The notes under the pieces are model-generated. The model made no database searches and was not told the origin of the DNA. It saw only the letters and a list, made by a program, of their open reading frames with translations. Of a stretch of 64,000 nt of DNA, positions 18,086-27,214 are shown piece by piece. How positions within the stretch are numbered: the first letter of the stretch is position 1; every line of letters starts with the position of its first letter. The position numbers were made by a program, and so were the translations under genes. Source of the stretch: Bizionia saleffrena (lineage in GTDB: Bacteria > Bacteroidota > Bacteroidia > Flavobacteriales > Flavobacteriaceae); contig NZ_VSKM01000002.1 in the NCBI RefSeq assembly GCF_008086175.1, forward strand, positions 239,469-303,468, written 5' to 3'.

Positions 18086-19201
18086 TTATTGTTCTTTGTT
18101 AAGTGCATCAGTAGATTTGTCGGCGGTAGTCTTCATCACAATAGTCCGGTATGGAAATGGTATTTCTATTCCTTCTAAATCAAAGCGTTTTTTAACACTT
18201 TCCAGCACATCGCACTTTAAATTAAACGAATCGGTATAGGTACTCGCCCACGCCCAAGCTCTAATGGTCATCGACGAATCGTTTAATTTAGTTAAGGCCA
18301 CTCTAATTACAGGTTTGTCCTCCTTCTTATCTAAAAGTGTTCTATTATCAAAAATTAACGGATGATTCCCACATTCTTCTTGCAGTATTTTTTTGGCTAA
18401 ATCGATATCACTATCGTAAGAAATACCAATTTCAATATGCTCGCAGCATTTAAGCTCGCCTAAATCGTAATTAATTAGTTTTTCTTTATTAATTATAGCG
18501 TTGGGAATAACAATCATTTTATTTTCATAATTTCTTATAATAGTATGTCGCAACGTTATATCGGTAACCGTACCTACCATTGTATCCGAAAGCCTTACAA
18601 CATCACCTATTTTAAAAGGTTTAAATGAAATAATAAAAATTCCTCCAACTAAATTGGATAACGCTTCTTGAGATGCCACACCGGCAATTAAGGCAATAAC
18701 ACCTGCCCCTCCAAGAGCTGTTTGAGACACGCCTCGCAATGAAGGAAATACTAACATCACTAATAAAAAGCCTACAAAATACACACTAAATACCGCCACA
18801 TACCTAATAAACTTAAAAGCTGTAGGATCCTCATTATAGAGTATTTTGTTTTTTATACTTCTCTTAAACCATAAGTTGGTGAGCGTACCTCCAATTATAG
18901 TTAACACGGCAACCATTCCTACATAAAGCACTAATTTAAAATTAGTTAAAATATAATCATAGTAATCATCACCCATAAAAACGAGACTTAATGCCAAGAC
19001 GCCAAGCACAATCCAAAGGGTATTAAGAATATGTTTTATAAAAATAAACGGGCGTTCCGTTTCGCCGGGAAAGCGTTCTTTTTCCTTTTTTACCGACCAT
19101 TTATGCAATACGTTCGTTATAACGCACAGCGTAATCACGCTAACAATAATGCCAATTATAGCGATAATATTGGTTTTAAATAGCTCTATTAATTCTCTCA
19201 T
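18086..19201 (-). CDS. MscS-family mechanosensitive ion channel
   Basis: Small-conductance tension-gated channel. From the ATG at 19201 the protein has 371 residues and begins MRELIELFKTNIIAIIGIIV; an ATG 42 bp further upstream would add 14 polar residues before the first membrane helix and is less likely. Several membrane helices lead to the conserved pore helix region GVASQEALSNLVGGIFI, then the beta domain (FKIGDVVRLSDTMVGTV) and a mixed C-terminal domain. Monocistronic, transcribed away from the RND operon terminator. Confidence 0.88.
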   Translation of the reverse strand: MRELIELFKTNIIAIIGIIVSVITLCVITNVLHKWSVKKEKERFPGETERPFIFIKHILNTLWIVLGVLALSLVFMGDDYYDYILTNFKLVLYVGMVAVLTIIGGTLTNLWFKRSIKNKILYNEDPTAFKFIRYVAVFSVYFVGFLLVMLVFPSLRGVSQTALGGAGVIALIAGVASQEALSNLVGGIFIISFKPFKIGDVVRLSDTMVGTVTDITLRHTIIRNYENKMIVIPNAIINKEKLINYDLGELKCCEHIEIGISYDSDIDLAKKILQEECGNHPLIFDNRTLLDKKEDKPVIRVALTKLNDSSMTIRAWAWASTYTDSFNLKCDVLESVKKRFDLEGIEIPFPYRTIVMKTTADKSTDALNKEQ

Positions 19202-19278
19202 TATTATGTATTCGTTATTTTTATTAAACCGCTCTAATCTCACGGCTAAGTTAAGTGGTTCTTACAACTTTATTCCAC

Positions 19279-19317
19279 AAAAAAGAGCCTACAAATTAAT
19301 GCAAGCTCTTTTTTTTT
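19279..19317 (-). terminator. intrinsic terminator of the RND efflux operon
   Basis: AAAAAAGAGC pairs with GCTCTTTTTT around a 16-nt loop, with a T tract on the minus-strand side. It lies 15 bp beyond the stop of the outer-membrane component. Confidence 0.85.
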
Positions 19318-19331
19318 ACTGTGTATAAGTT

Positions 19332-20732
19332 TTATTTCCAGCCGCCTCCTAAAGCTGTGTATAAATAGACTATAGACTGTAATTTATTATTTCTTGCATT
19401 GATTAAATCTAGTTTTGAATTTAAAGCATTTTCACGAGAACTTAAAACTTCTAAATAATTTACTAAGCCATTTTTAAGTAATTCATCTGAATAGTTAGTC
19501 GCTAAGTCGTATGCATCGAACTCTTTTTGTTTAATTTCAATCTTATCTACTGCATTTTGATACGAATACATAGCATCTGAGACTTCTTTACTCGCTTTCA
19601 AAATAGACTGTTTAAATAGAAGCCTTGACTGCTCTTGTTGTGCTTGAGCCACTTCGTGTTGTGTTTTTATCTTTCTACCATTAAAAATAGGCTGTGTTAA
19701 ACCACCCACTAGAGATGCGAAAAGAGAGTTTGCATTAAATAACGTATCGAATTCTAAACTTTGCAGTCCGCCATTTGCAGATAATGTAAGCGACGGATAG
19801 AAGCTACTTCGTGCAACGTTTGTCATTTCGAAAGCACTTCGTAATTTAAACTCTGCAGCCATAACATCAGGTCTATTACTTAATAATTGCGTAGGCACTC
19901 CGGTAGCCAACTCGGTGTCTATAATTTGATCTTCTAAAGAGGAACGTTCAATATCCATAGGCATTTTACCTAAAAGAATAGCCATTGTATTTTCCAACAA
20001 TCGACTTTGCGTTTTTAAATCTAACAAAATAGCTTGTGCAGTGTACAACTGTGCCTCCGTTTGCTTCACTCCAACTTCAGTAACGTTTCCAGCTTCTTTT
20101 AAAGCTTTTGTGGTTTCTAAACTACTGCTTCTATTCTCAATTGTCCTCTCGGTCACTTCAATTTGCTCGTCTAAGGCAAGCAAGCTGAAATAGGTAGACG
20201 ATATATTCGAAATCAATCGTGTTTTTACGGCGTGATGTGCGGCGACTGTTTGCAAATAAGAGGCTTTAAACGACCGACTATTACTTCTTATTTTACCCCA
20301 AATATCGGCTTCCCAAGACACGTTTCCTGTAACCTCATATTGATCTTGAGAGCCACTTAAAAAAGAACCAAACTGACTATTGTTAGATAATTCTTGATGT
20401 GTGTATTTTAAATTTCCGGAAAGCGTTGGTAAAAAGCCCGCTTTTCCTTGCTTAACATAAGCTTCAGCCGCCACGATTTGCTGAATCGCCACTCTAATAT
20501 CTATATTATGTGTTAGACCGCTCTCTATATAATGCGTTAACACAGGATCTGTAAACAACTCGTTCCAAGAGACGCTTGCCATAGAGACTGTATCTTGAGC
20601 TACAGCATCTATTCTATAATTTTCTTCAATATTTAACTCTGGTCGTTTGTAATCTTTGGCCACAAAACAAGATTGTAAAGTAAGCATTGTAAAAACGACA
20701 AGAGTTCCTTTTATAACTACTGTTTTCTTCAT
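19332..20732 (-). CDS. outer-membrane efflux lipoprotein (OprM/NodT family)
   Basis: Outer-membrane channel of a tripartite RND pump. The 466 residues begin with a lipoprotein signal (LTLQSCFVAKDYKRPEL), and two TolC-type repeats follow, with long helices and the conserved LLSNRPDVMAAEFKLRSA in the middle. It is the last gene of the operon regulator-adaptor-permease-channel, 19 bp after the permease gene, and is followed by a strong terminator. Confidence 0.92.
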   Translation of the reverse strand: MKKTVVIKGTLVVFTMLTLQSCFVAKDYKRPELNIEENYRIDAVAQDTVSMASVSWNELFTDPVLTHYIESGLTHNIDIRVAIQQIVAAEAYVKQGKAGFLPTLSGNLKYTHQELSNNSQFGSFLSGSQDQYEVTGNVSWEADIWGKIRSNSRSFKASYLQTVAAHHAVKTRLISNISSTYFSLLALDEQIEVTERTIENRSSSLETTKALKEAGNVTEVGVKQTEAQLYTAQAILLDLKTQSRLLENTMAILLGKMPMDIERSSLEDQIIDTELATGVPTQLLSNRPDVMAAEFKLRSAFEMTNVARSSFYPSLTLSANGGLQSLEFDTLFNANSLFASLVGGLTQPIFNGRKIKTQHEVAQAQQEQSRLLFKQSILKASKEVSDAMYSYQNAVDKIEIKQKEFDAYDLATNYSDELLKNGLVNYLEVLSSRENALNSKLDLINARNNKLQSIVYLYTALGGGWK

Positions 20733-20751
20733 TTTAAAATTCTGTTTGGTA

Positions 20752-23700
20752 TTAATGTGCGTCCACTTGTTGCTGCTCTGGCTTCGCCTTTGGCTTCACC
20801 ACTTTTTCTTGTAACCATTGAAACAACATATATAGAATTGGGATAACGAATACCCCCAAAACGGTTCCTATTAATAATCCTCCTACGGCACCTGTACCAA
20901 TCGCACGGTTACCTTCAGACCCCACACCCGAAGCAAAAACTAAGGGCATAAGACCAAATATAAAGGCCAATGATGTCATTAAAATAGGACGTAACCTCGC
21001 TTTTGCACCATCGACAGCTGAATCGAAAATTGACTCTCCGTTTTTACGGCGTTGTATCGCGAACTCAACGATTAATATGGCATTTTTGGCCAATAGTCCA
21101 ATTAACATAATAAGAGCAATTTGGAAATAAATGTTATTTTCTAGCCCAGCGACTTTAGTCGTTATAAAAGCTCCAAATATCCCTAATGGTAATGATAAGA
21201 TTACAGAGAATGGTAGGATAAAACTTTCGTATTGCGCACTTAAAATAAAATACACAAACACAATTACTAATATTAAAATAACCGTGGTTTGGTTTCCTGC
21301 ATTTTGTTCCTCTCGTGTTAATCCAGAATACGCCGTACTAAAGTTACTTGGCAGCGACTGCGACACCTCTTCTACAGCAGCAATAGCATCTCCTGTACTA
21401 AATCCTGGATTTGTTGCACCAGTAATTTTTGTTGAATTAAACAGGTTGAAACGCGTTACCGATTGCGGACCAAAGACACGCTCTAACGATACAAATTGTG
21501 TTATTGGCGCCATCTCTCCCGAACTTGTTTTTACAAACATATTACTTAAATCCTGAACCTTAGAACGCTCGGAAGGCAATGATTGCACATACACTCTATA
21601 TTGTTTTCCAAACCTTGAGAAATCGGCAGTATATATACCACCAATATACCCTTGAAGCGTATTAAAAATACTATTGATATCAACGCCGTTATTTTTCGCT
21701 AGCTCCATATTAATATCCAACTTATATTGTGGATATTTTGTACTGAACGACGATTGCGCGTATTGAAATTCTGGACGCTGCATTAAACTGGCAATAAATT
21801 CTTTATTCACTTTATCTAATCCGGCAAAGTTACCACCAGACTTGTCTAGTAAGTTAACTTCCACACCAGAAGATGTACCAAAACCGGGAATACTTGGTGG
21901 TGAGAAAAAGATAATATTTGCTTCAGGAATGGTTGAGGCAATACCAAATAAAGTTCTCGTTATGGCTTGAACAGACTCATTATCTTCGGTACGCTCACTC
22001 CAGTTCTTGAGTTTTATAAACCCTAATCCGTAGTTATTACCCGCACCGTTAATTAAACTAATACCGTTAATAGTGGTTACACTTTCTACTCCGGGAATAT
22101 CTTTCACCTTTTGGTATAATAGATTATTTACTTCGGCAGTTCTATCAATGGAAGCGCCCGGAGGCAATTCCATATTAATAAATACTAATCCTCTGTCTTC
22201 ATCTGGAACAAAGCCGCTTGGCGTTGTTTTTACAGCCCATAAAATACCGATTACTGACGCTATTAAAATAGCACCTGTAATCCATTTGTGTCTAAAGAGA
22301 AATCCTAAAGACTGACCGTAACGTTTTACCGTTACATCAAACCCTTTATTAAACGCAGAGTAAAAACGCTGCATAAAACCTTTCTTTTCTTCTTCTCCAT
22401 GTGGTTTTAATAATAGCGCACATAACGCCGGACTTAACGTTAAAGCATTTACTGCTGAAATTAAAATGGCGACAATAAGCGTGACTCCAAACTGCTCGTA
22501 AAACACTCCCGTTGGTCCAGTAATAAAAGTTACTGGCACAAAAACTGCGGCCATTACTAAAGTAATAGATACAATAGCACCAGAAATTTCACTCATTGCC
22601 GTAATAGTAGCCTTTTGAATATCTTTTGCGCCCTCGTCAATTTTTGCGTGAACGGCTTCTACAACCACAATGGCATCATCCACTACAATACCAATCGCCA
22701 ACACCAAGGCGAATAAGGTTAATAAGTTAATGGAATATCCAAATAAGTTTAAGAAGAAAAACGTACCTACAATAGACACTGGTACCGCAATTGCAGGGAT
22801 AAGAGTCGATCTAAAATCTTGTAAAAAGAGAAATACTACAATAAATACCAGAATAAAAGCTTCTATTAATGTGTGTGTTACTTTTTCGACTGAAGCATTT
22901 AAAAACTCATTGGTATCGTAAGGAATAACAACATCGATTCCTTCTGGAAAATTTGTTTTTAAGTGTGCTAATTCTAATTTAACGTTTTCAATAATTTCTT
23001 GAGCATCCGATCCTTTTGTTTGATAAATCGCTAATGCCACACTCGGGTTACCATCGGTTTGAGCCGTTGTAGCATACGATTGTGCATCAAGTTCAACTTT
23101 TGCTACATCTTTTAAGCGTAAATATTCGCCGTTACCAAGTGCTTTAATAATAACGTTTTCGTATTGCGCTTCGGTTCTAAAACGACCGTCGTAACTAATT
23201 ACATAAGAGAAAGCTTCCCCATTATTTTCACCAATTGTACCCGCTGCCGCCTCCTGACTTTGCTCGTTTAAAGCCTTAGAAACGTCTGAAGGTGCTAAAC
23301 CATAAGCGGCCATTTTATTTGGCTGTAACCAAATACGCATCGCATAATCTTTACTACCAAATACGTTAACATTTCCGACACCGTTTACCCTTTGAAAGGC
23401 AGGAACGACATTAATTTTCAAGTAATTTTGTAAGAATACGTCGTCATAATCTTTAGAGGAACTATAAAAACTAAGGAACATTAAAGCACTAGTTTGTTGC
23501 TTTTCGGTTAAAACTCCTGTCTGTCTTACCGCTTGTGGTAATAATGGGTTTGCCCTAGCAACACGGTTCTGCACGTTTACCGCCGCAATATCTGGATCGA
23601 CATCTTGACCAAAATATACCGTAATTTCGGCGGTACCGTTATTTGTTGCCGTAGACGTAATATACGTCATCCCTTCAACCCCATTAATTTGTTCTTCGAT

Positions 23701-23892
23701 AGGAACAATAACACTCTCTAAAATCGTCGCCGCCGTTGCGCCTGGATAAGCAGCTGTTACTTTTATGGTTGGCGGTGCTATATCTGGATATTGCGTTACC
23801 GATAGAGAGGTTAGCCCTAGCACCCCCAAAATTAAAATAAGAATGGAAACTACCGCCGAAAGTACCGGTCGTGTTATAAATGTTTTTAACAT
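20752..23892 (-). CDS. RND multidrug efflux permease (HAE1 family)
   Basis: Inner-membrane proton-driven pump of 1046 residues, the usual HAE1 length. It begins MLKTFITRPVLSAVVSILI and shows the expected pseudo-repeat of two sets of membrane helices with two large periplasmic loops. In the fourth helix, ALVLAIGIVVDDAIVVVEAV contains the paired Asp residues needed for proton relay. Early motifs (TQYPDIAPPTIKVTAAYPGA) are those of AcrB-like drug pumps rather than metal pumps. It sits between the adaptor and channel genes. Confidence 0.95.
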   Translation of the reverse strand: MLKTFITRPVLSAVVSILILILGVLGLTSLSVTQYPDIAPPTIKVTAAYPGATAATILESVIVPIEEQINGVEGMTYITSTATNNGTAEITVYFGQDVDPDIAAVNVQNRVARANPLLPQAVRQTGVLTEKQQTSALMFLSFYSSSKDYDDVFLQNYLKINVVPAFQRVNGVGNVNVFGSKDYAMRIWLQPNKMAAYGLAPSDVSKALNEQSQEAAAGTIGENNGEAFSYVISYDGRFRTEAQYENVIIKALGNGEYLRLKDVAKVELDAQSYATTAQTDGNPSVALAIYQTKGSDAQEIIENVKLELAHLKTNFPEGIDVVIPYDTNEFLNASVEKVTHTLIEAFILVFIVVFLFLQDFRSTLIPAIAVPVSIVGTFFFLNLFGYSINLLTLFALVLAIGIVVDDAIVVVEAVHAKIDEGAKDIQKATITAMSEISGAIVSITLVMAAVFVPVTFITGPTGVFYEQFGVTLIVAILISAVNALTLSPALCALLLKPHGEEEKKGFMQRFYSAFNKGFDVTVKRYGQSLGFLFRHKWITGAILIASVIGILWAVKTTPSGFVPDEDRGLVFINMELPPGASIDRTAEVNNLLYQKVKDIPGVESVTTINGISLINGAGNNYGLGFIKLKNWSERTEDNESVQAITRTLFGIASTIPEANIIFFSPPSIPGFGTSSGVEVNLLDKSGGNFAGLDKVNKEFIASLMQRPEFQYAQSSFSTKYPQYKLDINMELAKNNGVDINSIFNTLQGYIGGIYTADFSRFGKQYRVYVQSLPSERSKVQDLSNMFVKTSSGEMAPITQFVSLERVFGPQSVTRFNLFNSTKITGATNPGFSTGDAIAAVEEVSQSLPSNFSTAYSGLTREEQNAGNQTTVILILVIVFVYFILSAQYESFILPFSVILSLPLGIFGAFITTKVAGLENNIYFQIALIMLIGLLAKNAILIVEFAIQRRKNGESIFDSAVDGAKARLRPILMTSLAFIFGLMPLVFASGVGSEGNRAIGTGAVGGLLIGTVLGVFVIPILYMLFQWLQEKVVKPKAKPEQQQVDAH

Positions 23893-23916
23893 TATTTCTA
23901 CTTTTTTTATAATGAA

Positions 23917-25044
23917 TTATTGAAACTCTTTTGTGATGGGTTTTGCTATGCTGTCAAAATTCACCATTTTTGGCTGTATAGGCATACCACTTCTTAGCTT
24001 ACCAATACCTTTAACAACTATGGTTTCATTTGCTTTAATCCCAGAGTCTACAATGTATAAACTACCCGCTTTTGCTTTAATAGTAATCGCTTGCGCTGTA
24101 GCCGTATTATCATCTTCAACTTTATACACAAAAATGCCTTCTTGTTGTTCGAAAGTAGCCTCTTGCGGTACCACGACGACATCTTCAAAGACGGTGGGCA
24201 CTTTAATAATTCCGCTATTACCATTGGTTAATAATCCATTGTCATTTTTAAATAGAGCACGGAAAGAAATAGTTCCTGAATTGGGATTAATTTGAGAGTT
24301 TATGGTTTCTATCGTTCCTTTTTGATCATATTCATATCCATTCGCCAAGATTAAAGTCACTTTTGGAAAGTTCTTTATTTTATCAGCTTTAGAGGCGCCT
24401 TCAGCACTTTGAAGAAAATTTAAATACGCTTTCTCATTCATAGAGTAATAAGCGTAAACATTACTAACATCAGACACCGTAGTTAACGGTTGTTGATCAT
24501 TTGGACTGACCAAAGACCCTTTTCGCAATCTAACGCTACCTACATAACCATCTACCGGGCTTTTTATAGTACCATAACTAATAGTTGCTGCAATACCACT
24601 ATAGCCGCTTTTTGCTTGTGCTAACTTTGCCTTTGCCGTTTCTAATTGTACTGCACTAATAATATTTTTTGCTACCAAAGGTTTTAACTTATCTACCTCT
24701 ACCTGGGCCGCATTTACATTCGCTTTTGCTGCAGCAGCGTCTTGGTTCATAGATTGTGTTTCTAACTTAAAAAGCAGCTGTCCTTTTTTTACTTTCTGAC
24801 CTTCGTCTACGAAAACGCCGGTGATATATCCTGATATTTTTGCACGCACTTCACTATTTGTAAGCCCCTCAATACTTGTGGGGTAGGATTTATAAGTGGT
24901 CACGGTTTGCAACGGCAATTTTACGACCGGTAACGACAGTGCTGGTCTTGATGCAGCAGCACCGCCTTTTGCAGCATCCTTCCCACAGGACATCACTAAC
25001 AATAAAGCTATAAGTGGGATTGAATTTTTAAAGAGTGTTTTCAT
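23917..25044 (-). CDS. RND efflux periplasmic adaptor (membrane fusion protein)
   Basis: Links permease and outer-membrane channel. The 375 residues have a lipoprotein signal (LLVMSCGKDAAKGG), lipoyl halves (SEVRAKISGYITGVFVDEGQ and PVDGYVGSVRLRKGSLV), a helical hairpin between them (about 105-145) and the beta-barrel and membrane-proximal domains. It lies 11 bp downstream of the GbsR/MarR-type regulator and 24 bp upstream of the permease gene, so it is co-transcribed with both. Confidence 0.93.
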   Translation of the reverse strand: MKTLFKNSIPLIALLLVMSCGKDAAKGGAAASRPALSLPVVKLPLQTVTTYKSYPTSIEGLTNSEVRAKISGYITGVFVDEGQKVKKGQLLFKLETQSMNQDAAAAKANVNAAQVEVDKLKPLVAKNIISAVQLETAKAKLAQAKSGYSGIAATISYGTIKSPVDGYVGSVRLRKGSLVSPNDQQPLTTVSDVSNVYAYYSMNEKAYLNFLQSAEGASKADKIKNFPKVTLILANGYEYDQKGTIETINSQINPNSGTISFRALFKNDNGLLTNGNSGIIKVPTVFEDVVVVPQEATFEQQEGIFVYKVEDDNTATAQAITIKAKAGSLYIVDSGIKANETIVVKGIGKLRSGMPIQPKMVNFDSIAKPITKEFQ

Positions 25045-25055
25045 AATTTTATAAT

Positions 25056-25541
25056 CTACAATTGATTTTTATACTGTTCTATTTCTTTTATTTTCTTTAA
25101 ATATCCATCGCGTAAATGCGCTAAATACTCTTGATATATTCTAACTAATGATTCTTCTTTTTTAAATTTCTTAGGATTATTTATTTTGTTGTACGCTGTA
25201 ACTTTATTAATGATGTATAACTCTTGTTCAAACAACTCTGTATGTCTTTCCATTGCTGTTTTTACATAAAACTCAGACATCCGGAAATAGCGTTTGCGTT
25301 CGCCAAATTTGGTATAATACGCTACGTAATGAAGATTTACCAAAATCTTAAGATTATTGGACACCGAACTTTTACTGGCTTGATGTACTCTAATAATATC
25401 TTCGAAGGTTAACCCTTCTTCTGACGATAAAAGTAAAGTGGTATAAATTCTAGCTGCTAATGGTGTAAGATGCAAGCGCTTTTCAATTAATAAACCAACC
25501 TCTTCGGTTAGTAAATCGTCTTTATTTAACACTTTTTTCAT
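25056..25541 (-). CDS. GbsR/MarR-type regulator heading the RND operon
   Basis: Winged-helix regulator of 161 residues from the ATG at 25541. The helix-turn-helix includes HQASKSSVSNNLKILVNL, followed by the wing YYTKFGERKRYF and a helical dimerisation tail. An earlier in-frame start at 25589 lies inside the operator and upstream of the promoter box, so it was rejected. It is the first gene of the operon regulator-adaptor-permease-channel. A perfect palindrome touching its promoter predicts autorepression. It is clearly paralogous to the regulator at 26662, with the same length and wing sequence. Confidence 0.88.
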   Translation of the reverse strand: MKKVLNKDDLLTEEVGLLIEKRLHLTPLAARIYTTLLLSSEEGLTFEDIIRVHQASKSSVSNNLKILVNLHYVAYYTKFGERKRYFRMSEFYVKTAMERHTELFEQELYIINKVTAYNKINNPKKFKKEESLVRIYQEYLAHLRDGYLKKIKEIEQYKNQL

Positions 25542-25564
25542 AATGCAATTCTTTATTTGAAATG

Positions 25565-25572
25565 CAAATATA
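25565..25572 (-). promoter_or_regulatory. -7 promoter box TATATTTG of the RND operon
   Basis: Exact TAnnTTTG match, 23 bp upstream of the regulator ATG at 25541. Its first base is the last base of the palindrome at 25572-25603, so a bound repressor would block the polymerase. Confidence 0.65.
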
Positions 25573-25603
25573 CTATTAGTTCGTAACAATACGAACTAAT
25601 AGT
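25572..25603. promoter_or_regulatory. perfect palindromic operator of the RND operon
   Basis: Two perfect 14-bp arms (ACTATTAGTTCGTA and its complement) around a 4-nt centre. It covers the -33 to -7 spacer of the operon promoter. The core GTTCGTATTGTTACGAAC resembles the palindrome before the paralogous regulator (27176-27193). Probable binding site of the regulator at 25056. Confidence 0.75.
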
Positions 25604-25684
25604 GTTTAAAATTGTGTTATATTTTATTCCAGACTTTTAACTATACTTTTCTTTCAAAAAAAGGAGTACCTAATAATACTACGA

Positions 25685-26584
25685 TTATCTCGGTACGAGC
25701 CGCGGTTCCTTCTTCTGTTCTCGAATTAAATAGATACCTATTAAGATTAATATCCCCCCGAAAACATACCACAAAGAGAATTCCTCACCATCTATTAACC
25801 CCCAAATAACAGCAACTATAGGTAACAAGTAGGTTACTGTGCTGGCAAATACTGGCGATGTATTCTGAATAAGCTTGTAATATAACAGCATTGCAACGGC
25901 AGTACCTAGAACGGTAAGTATCGCTAAGTAACCCATTGCCTCAGTCGATTCTGGGGTAATTTGGAAACGGGTAAAAAAGCCCGTTCCTAATAAAATTAGA
26001 AAAGAAGGCAGCATCCAAATAGTAAAAATGCCTCCAGAGAGCGGCATAGAAGGCACGTGTTGTAGTTTTTCTTTTATAATTAATGCTGCCAGCCCATAAC
26101 AAGCCGTAGCTAAAACAACCAATAAGGCGTAACCTAATTGAGAATCGGCTGTACTAGATTCTGAGAAATACATTAACGTCGCAGCGCCCGAAAAACCAAT
26201 AACGGCGCCAAGCACTTGTATTGTTTTACTGCGAATTCCAAAAAATAAAAAGCCTAAAACCAGTACGAAAACCGGCACTAAAGAATCTAAAATACCCGCT
26301 AGCGAACTACTTACTTGTGTTTGTGCCAACGGAAATAAAAACATTGGTAAAAAATTACCAAAAAAGCCAGCCGTAGCAATCCAAAACAGTGTGTTTTTAT
26401 CCATTCTGCGTAATGCAGGAACTCCAATGACCGCCATAATTAACCCCGAAACGCCAACGCGAATAGCACCAATTTCGTATGGTGTAAACGCAATTAAAGA
26501 TTTCTTTATTAAAATAAACGAACTGCCCCAAGTAAGTGCAATGATTATTAATAAAAACCAGCGATTTTCGAATGCTTTCCCCAT
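25685..26584 (-). CDS. EamA-family (DMT superfamily) exporter
   Basis: Inner-membrane transporter of 299 residues with ten predicted helices in two EamA repeats. The first repeat begins FLLIIIALTWGSSFILIKKS, and the second has TVTYLLPIVAVIWGLIDGE near its end. It lies 77 bp downstream of the second regulator on the same strand, so co-transcription is plausible. The substrate cannot be read; the family exports amino acids and metabolites. Confidence 0.88.
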   Translation of the reverse strand: MGKAFENRWFLLIIIALTWGSSFILIKKSLIAFTPYEIGAIRVGVSGLIMAVIGVPALRRMDKNTLFWIATAGFFGNFLPMFLFPLAQTQVSSSLAGILDSLVPVFVLVLGFLFFGIRSKTIQVLGAVIGFSGAATLMYFSESSTADSQLGYALLVVLATACYGLAALIIKEKLQHVPSMPLSGGIFTIWMLPSFLILLGTGFFTRFQITPESTEAMGYLAILTVLGTAVAMLLYYKLIQNTSPVFASTVTYLLPIVAVIWGLIDGEEFSLWYVFGGILILIGIYLIREQKKEPRLVPR

Positions 26585-26661
26585 AAATGTATTCTCAAGT
26601 ATAGCTGTTTTAACAGACTTACAAATTAATTTATCTTTTTCCGTTGTGTAAAGACATCAAA

Positions 26662-27147
26662 TTACTCCGTCGTTTTAAACTCTGCTATTTTAGCGATGGT
26701 TACAGCAACGAGATCTCTCATTTTCGTCAGATAATCTCGTGTAATTAATCCTAAAGATTCTTCGTTGACGAACTTTTCTTTTTGAAATTCTTTATTGTAA
26801 TTATTTATTTTATCAACAAGGGTAATTTGTTTTTCAAGCGCATCCATATAGATTTCTAAAAATTTTATCTGAAAATATTTAGACACTTTAAAATAACGTT
26901 TCCTATCCCCTGGTTTGGTGTAATATTCTATATATCTTAACTGAAGAAGTACTTTTATATTTACCGAAATAGAACTCTTGCTAGCTTCAATGGATTCTTT
27001 TATCTCATCGAAAGTCAACCCGTCGTAAGACGTCATCGTTAGCAAGGCATAAATACGCGATGCTAACGGCGATAAGCCCGCCCGTTCTTCAATACCCATT
27101 CCGATATCTTCGATAAGTTCTTTATGTTGTATTGAGGCTGCTTTCAT
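26662..27147 (-). CDS. second GbsR/MarR-type regulator, paralogue of the one at 25056
   Basis: Winged-helix regulator of 161 residues from the ATG at 27147 (a TTG two codons upstream is possible). The helix-turn-helix IEASKSSISVNIKVLLQL and wing YYTKPGDRKRYF match the RND-operon regulator almost position by position. It has its own promoter box TAGCTTTG and an overlapping imperfect palindrome, and it lies between the MFS and EamA transporter genes. Likely autorepressed and controlling the EamA gene; control of the MFS gene is possible. Confidence 0.86.
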   Translation of the reverse strand: MKAASIQHKELIEDIGMGIEERAGLSPLASRIYALLTMTSYDGLTFDEIKESIEASKSSISVNIKVLLQLRYIEYYTKPGDRKRYFKVSKYFQIKFLEIYMDALEKQITLVDKINNYNKEFQKEKFVNEESLGLITRDYLTKMRDLVAVTIAKIAEFKTTE

Positions 27148-27161
27148 ATTCAAATTTTTTA

Positions 27162-27194
27162 CAAAGCTACAATTAGTTCACAACATAATGAACT
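27162..27194. promoter_or_regulatory. promoter box and palindromic operator of the second regulator
   Basis: TAGCTTTG on the minus strand (27162-27169) is a TAnnTTTG box. Just upstream, AGTTCA-N8-TGAACT (27175-27194) forms a palindrome. Its 18-bp core GTTCATTATGTTGTGAAC agrees with the RND-operon operator core at 13 of 18 positions, including both GTTC/GAAC ends. Confidence 0.65.
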
Positions 27195-27214
27195 CATTCT
27201 TAAAATACAAAATG

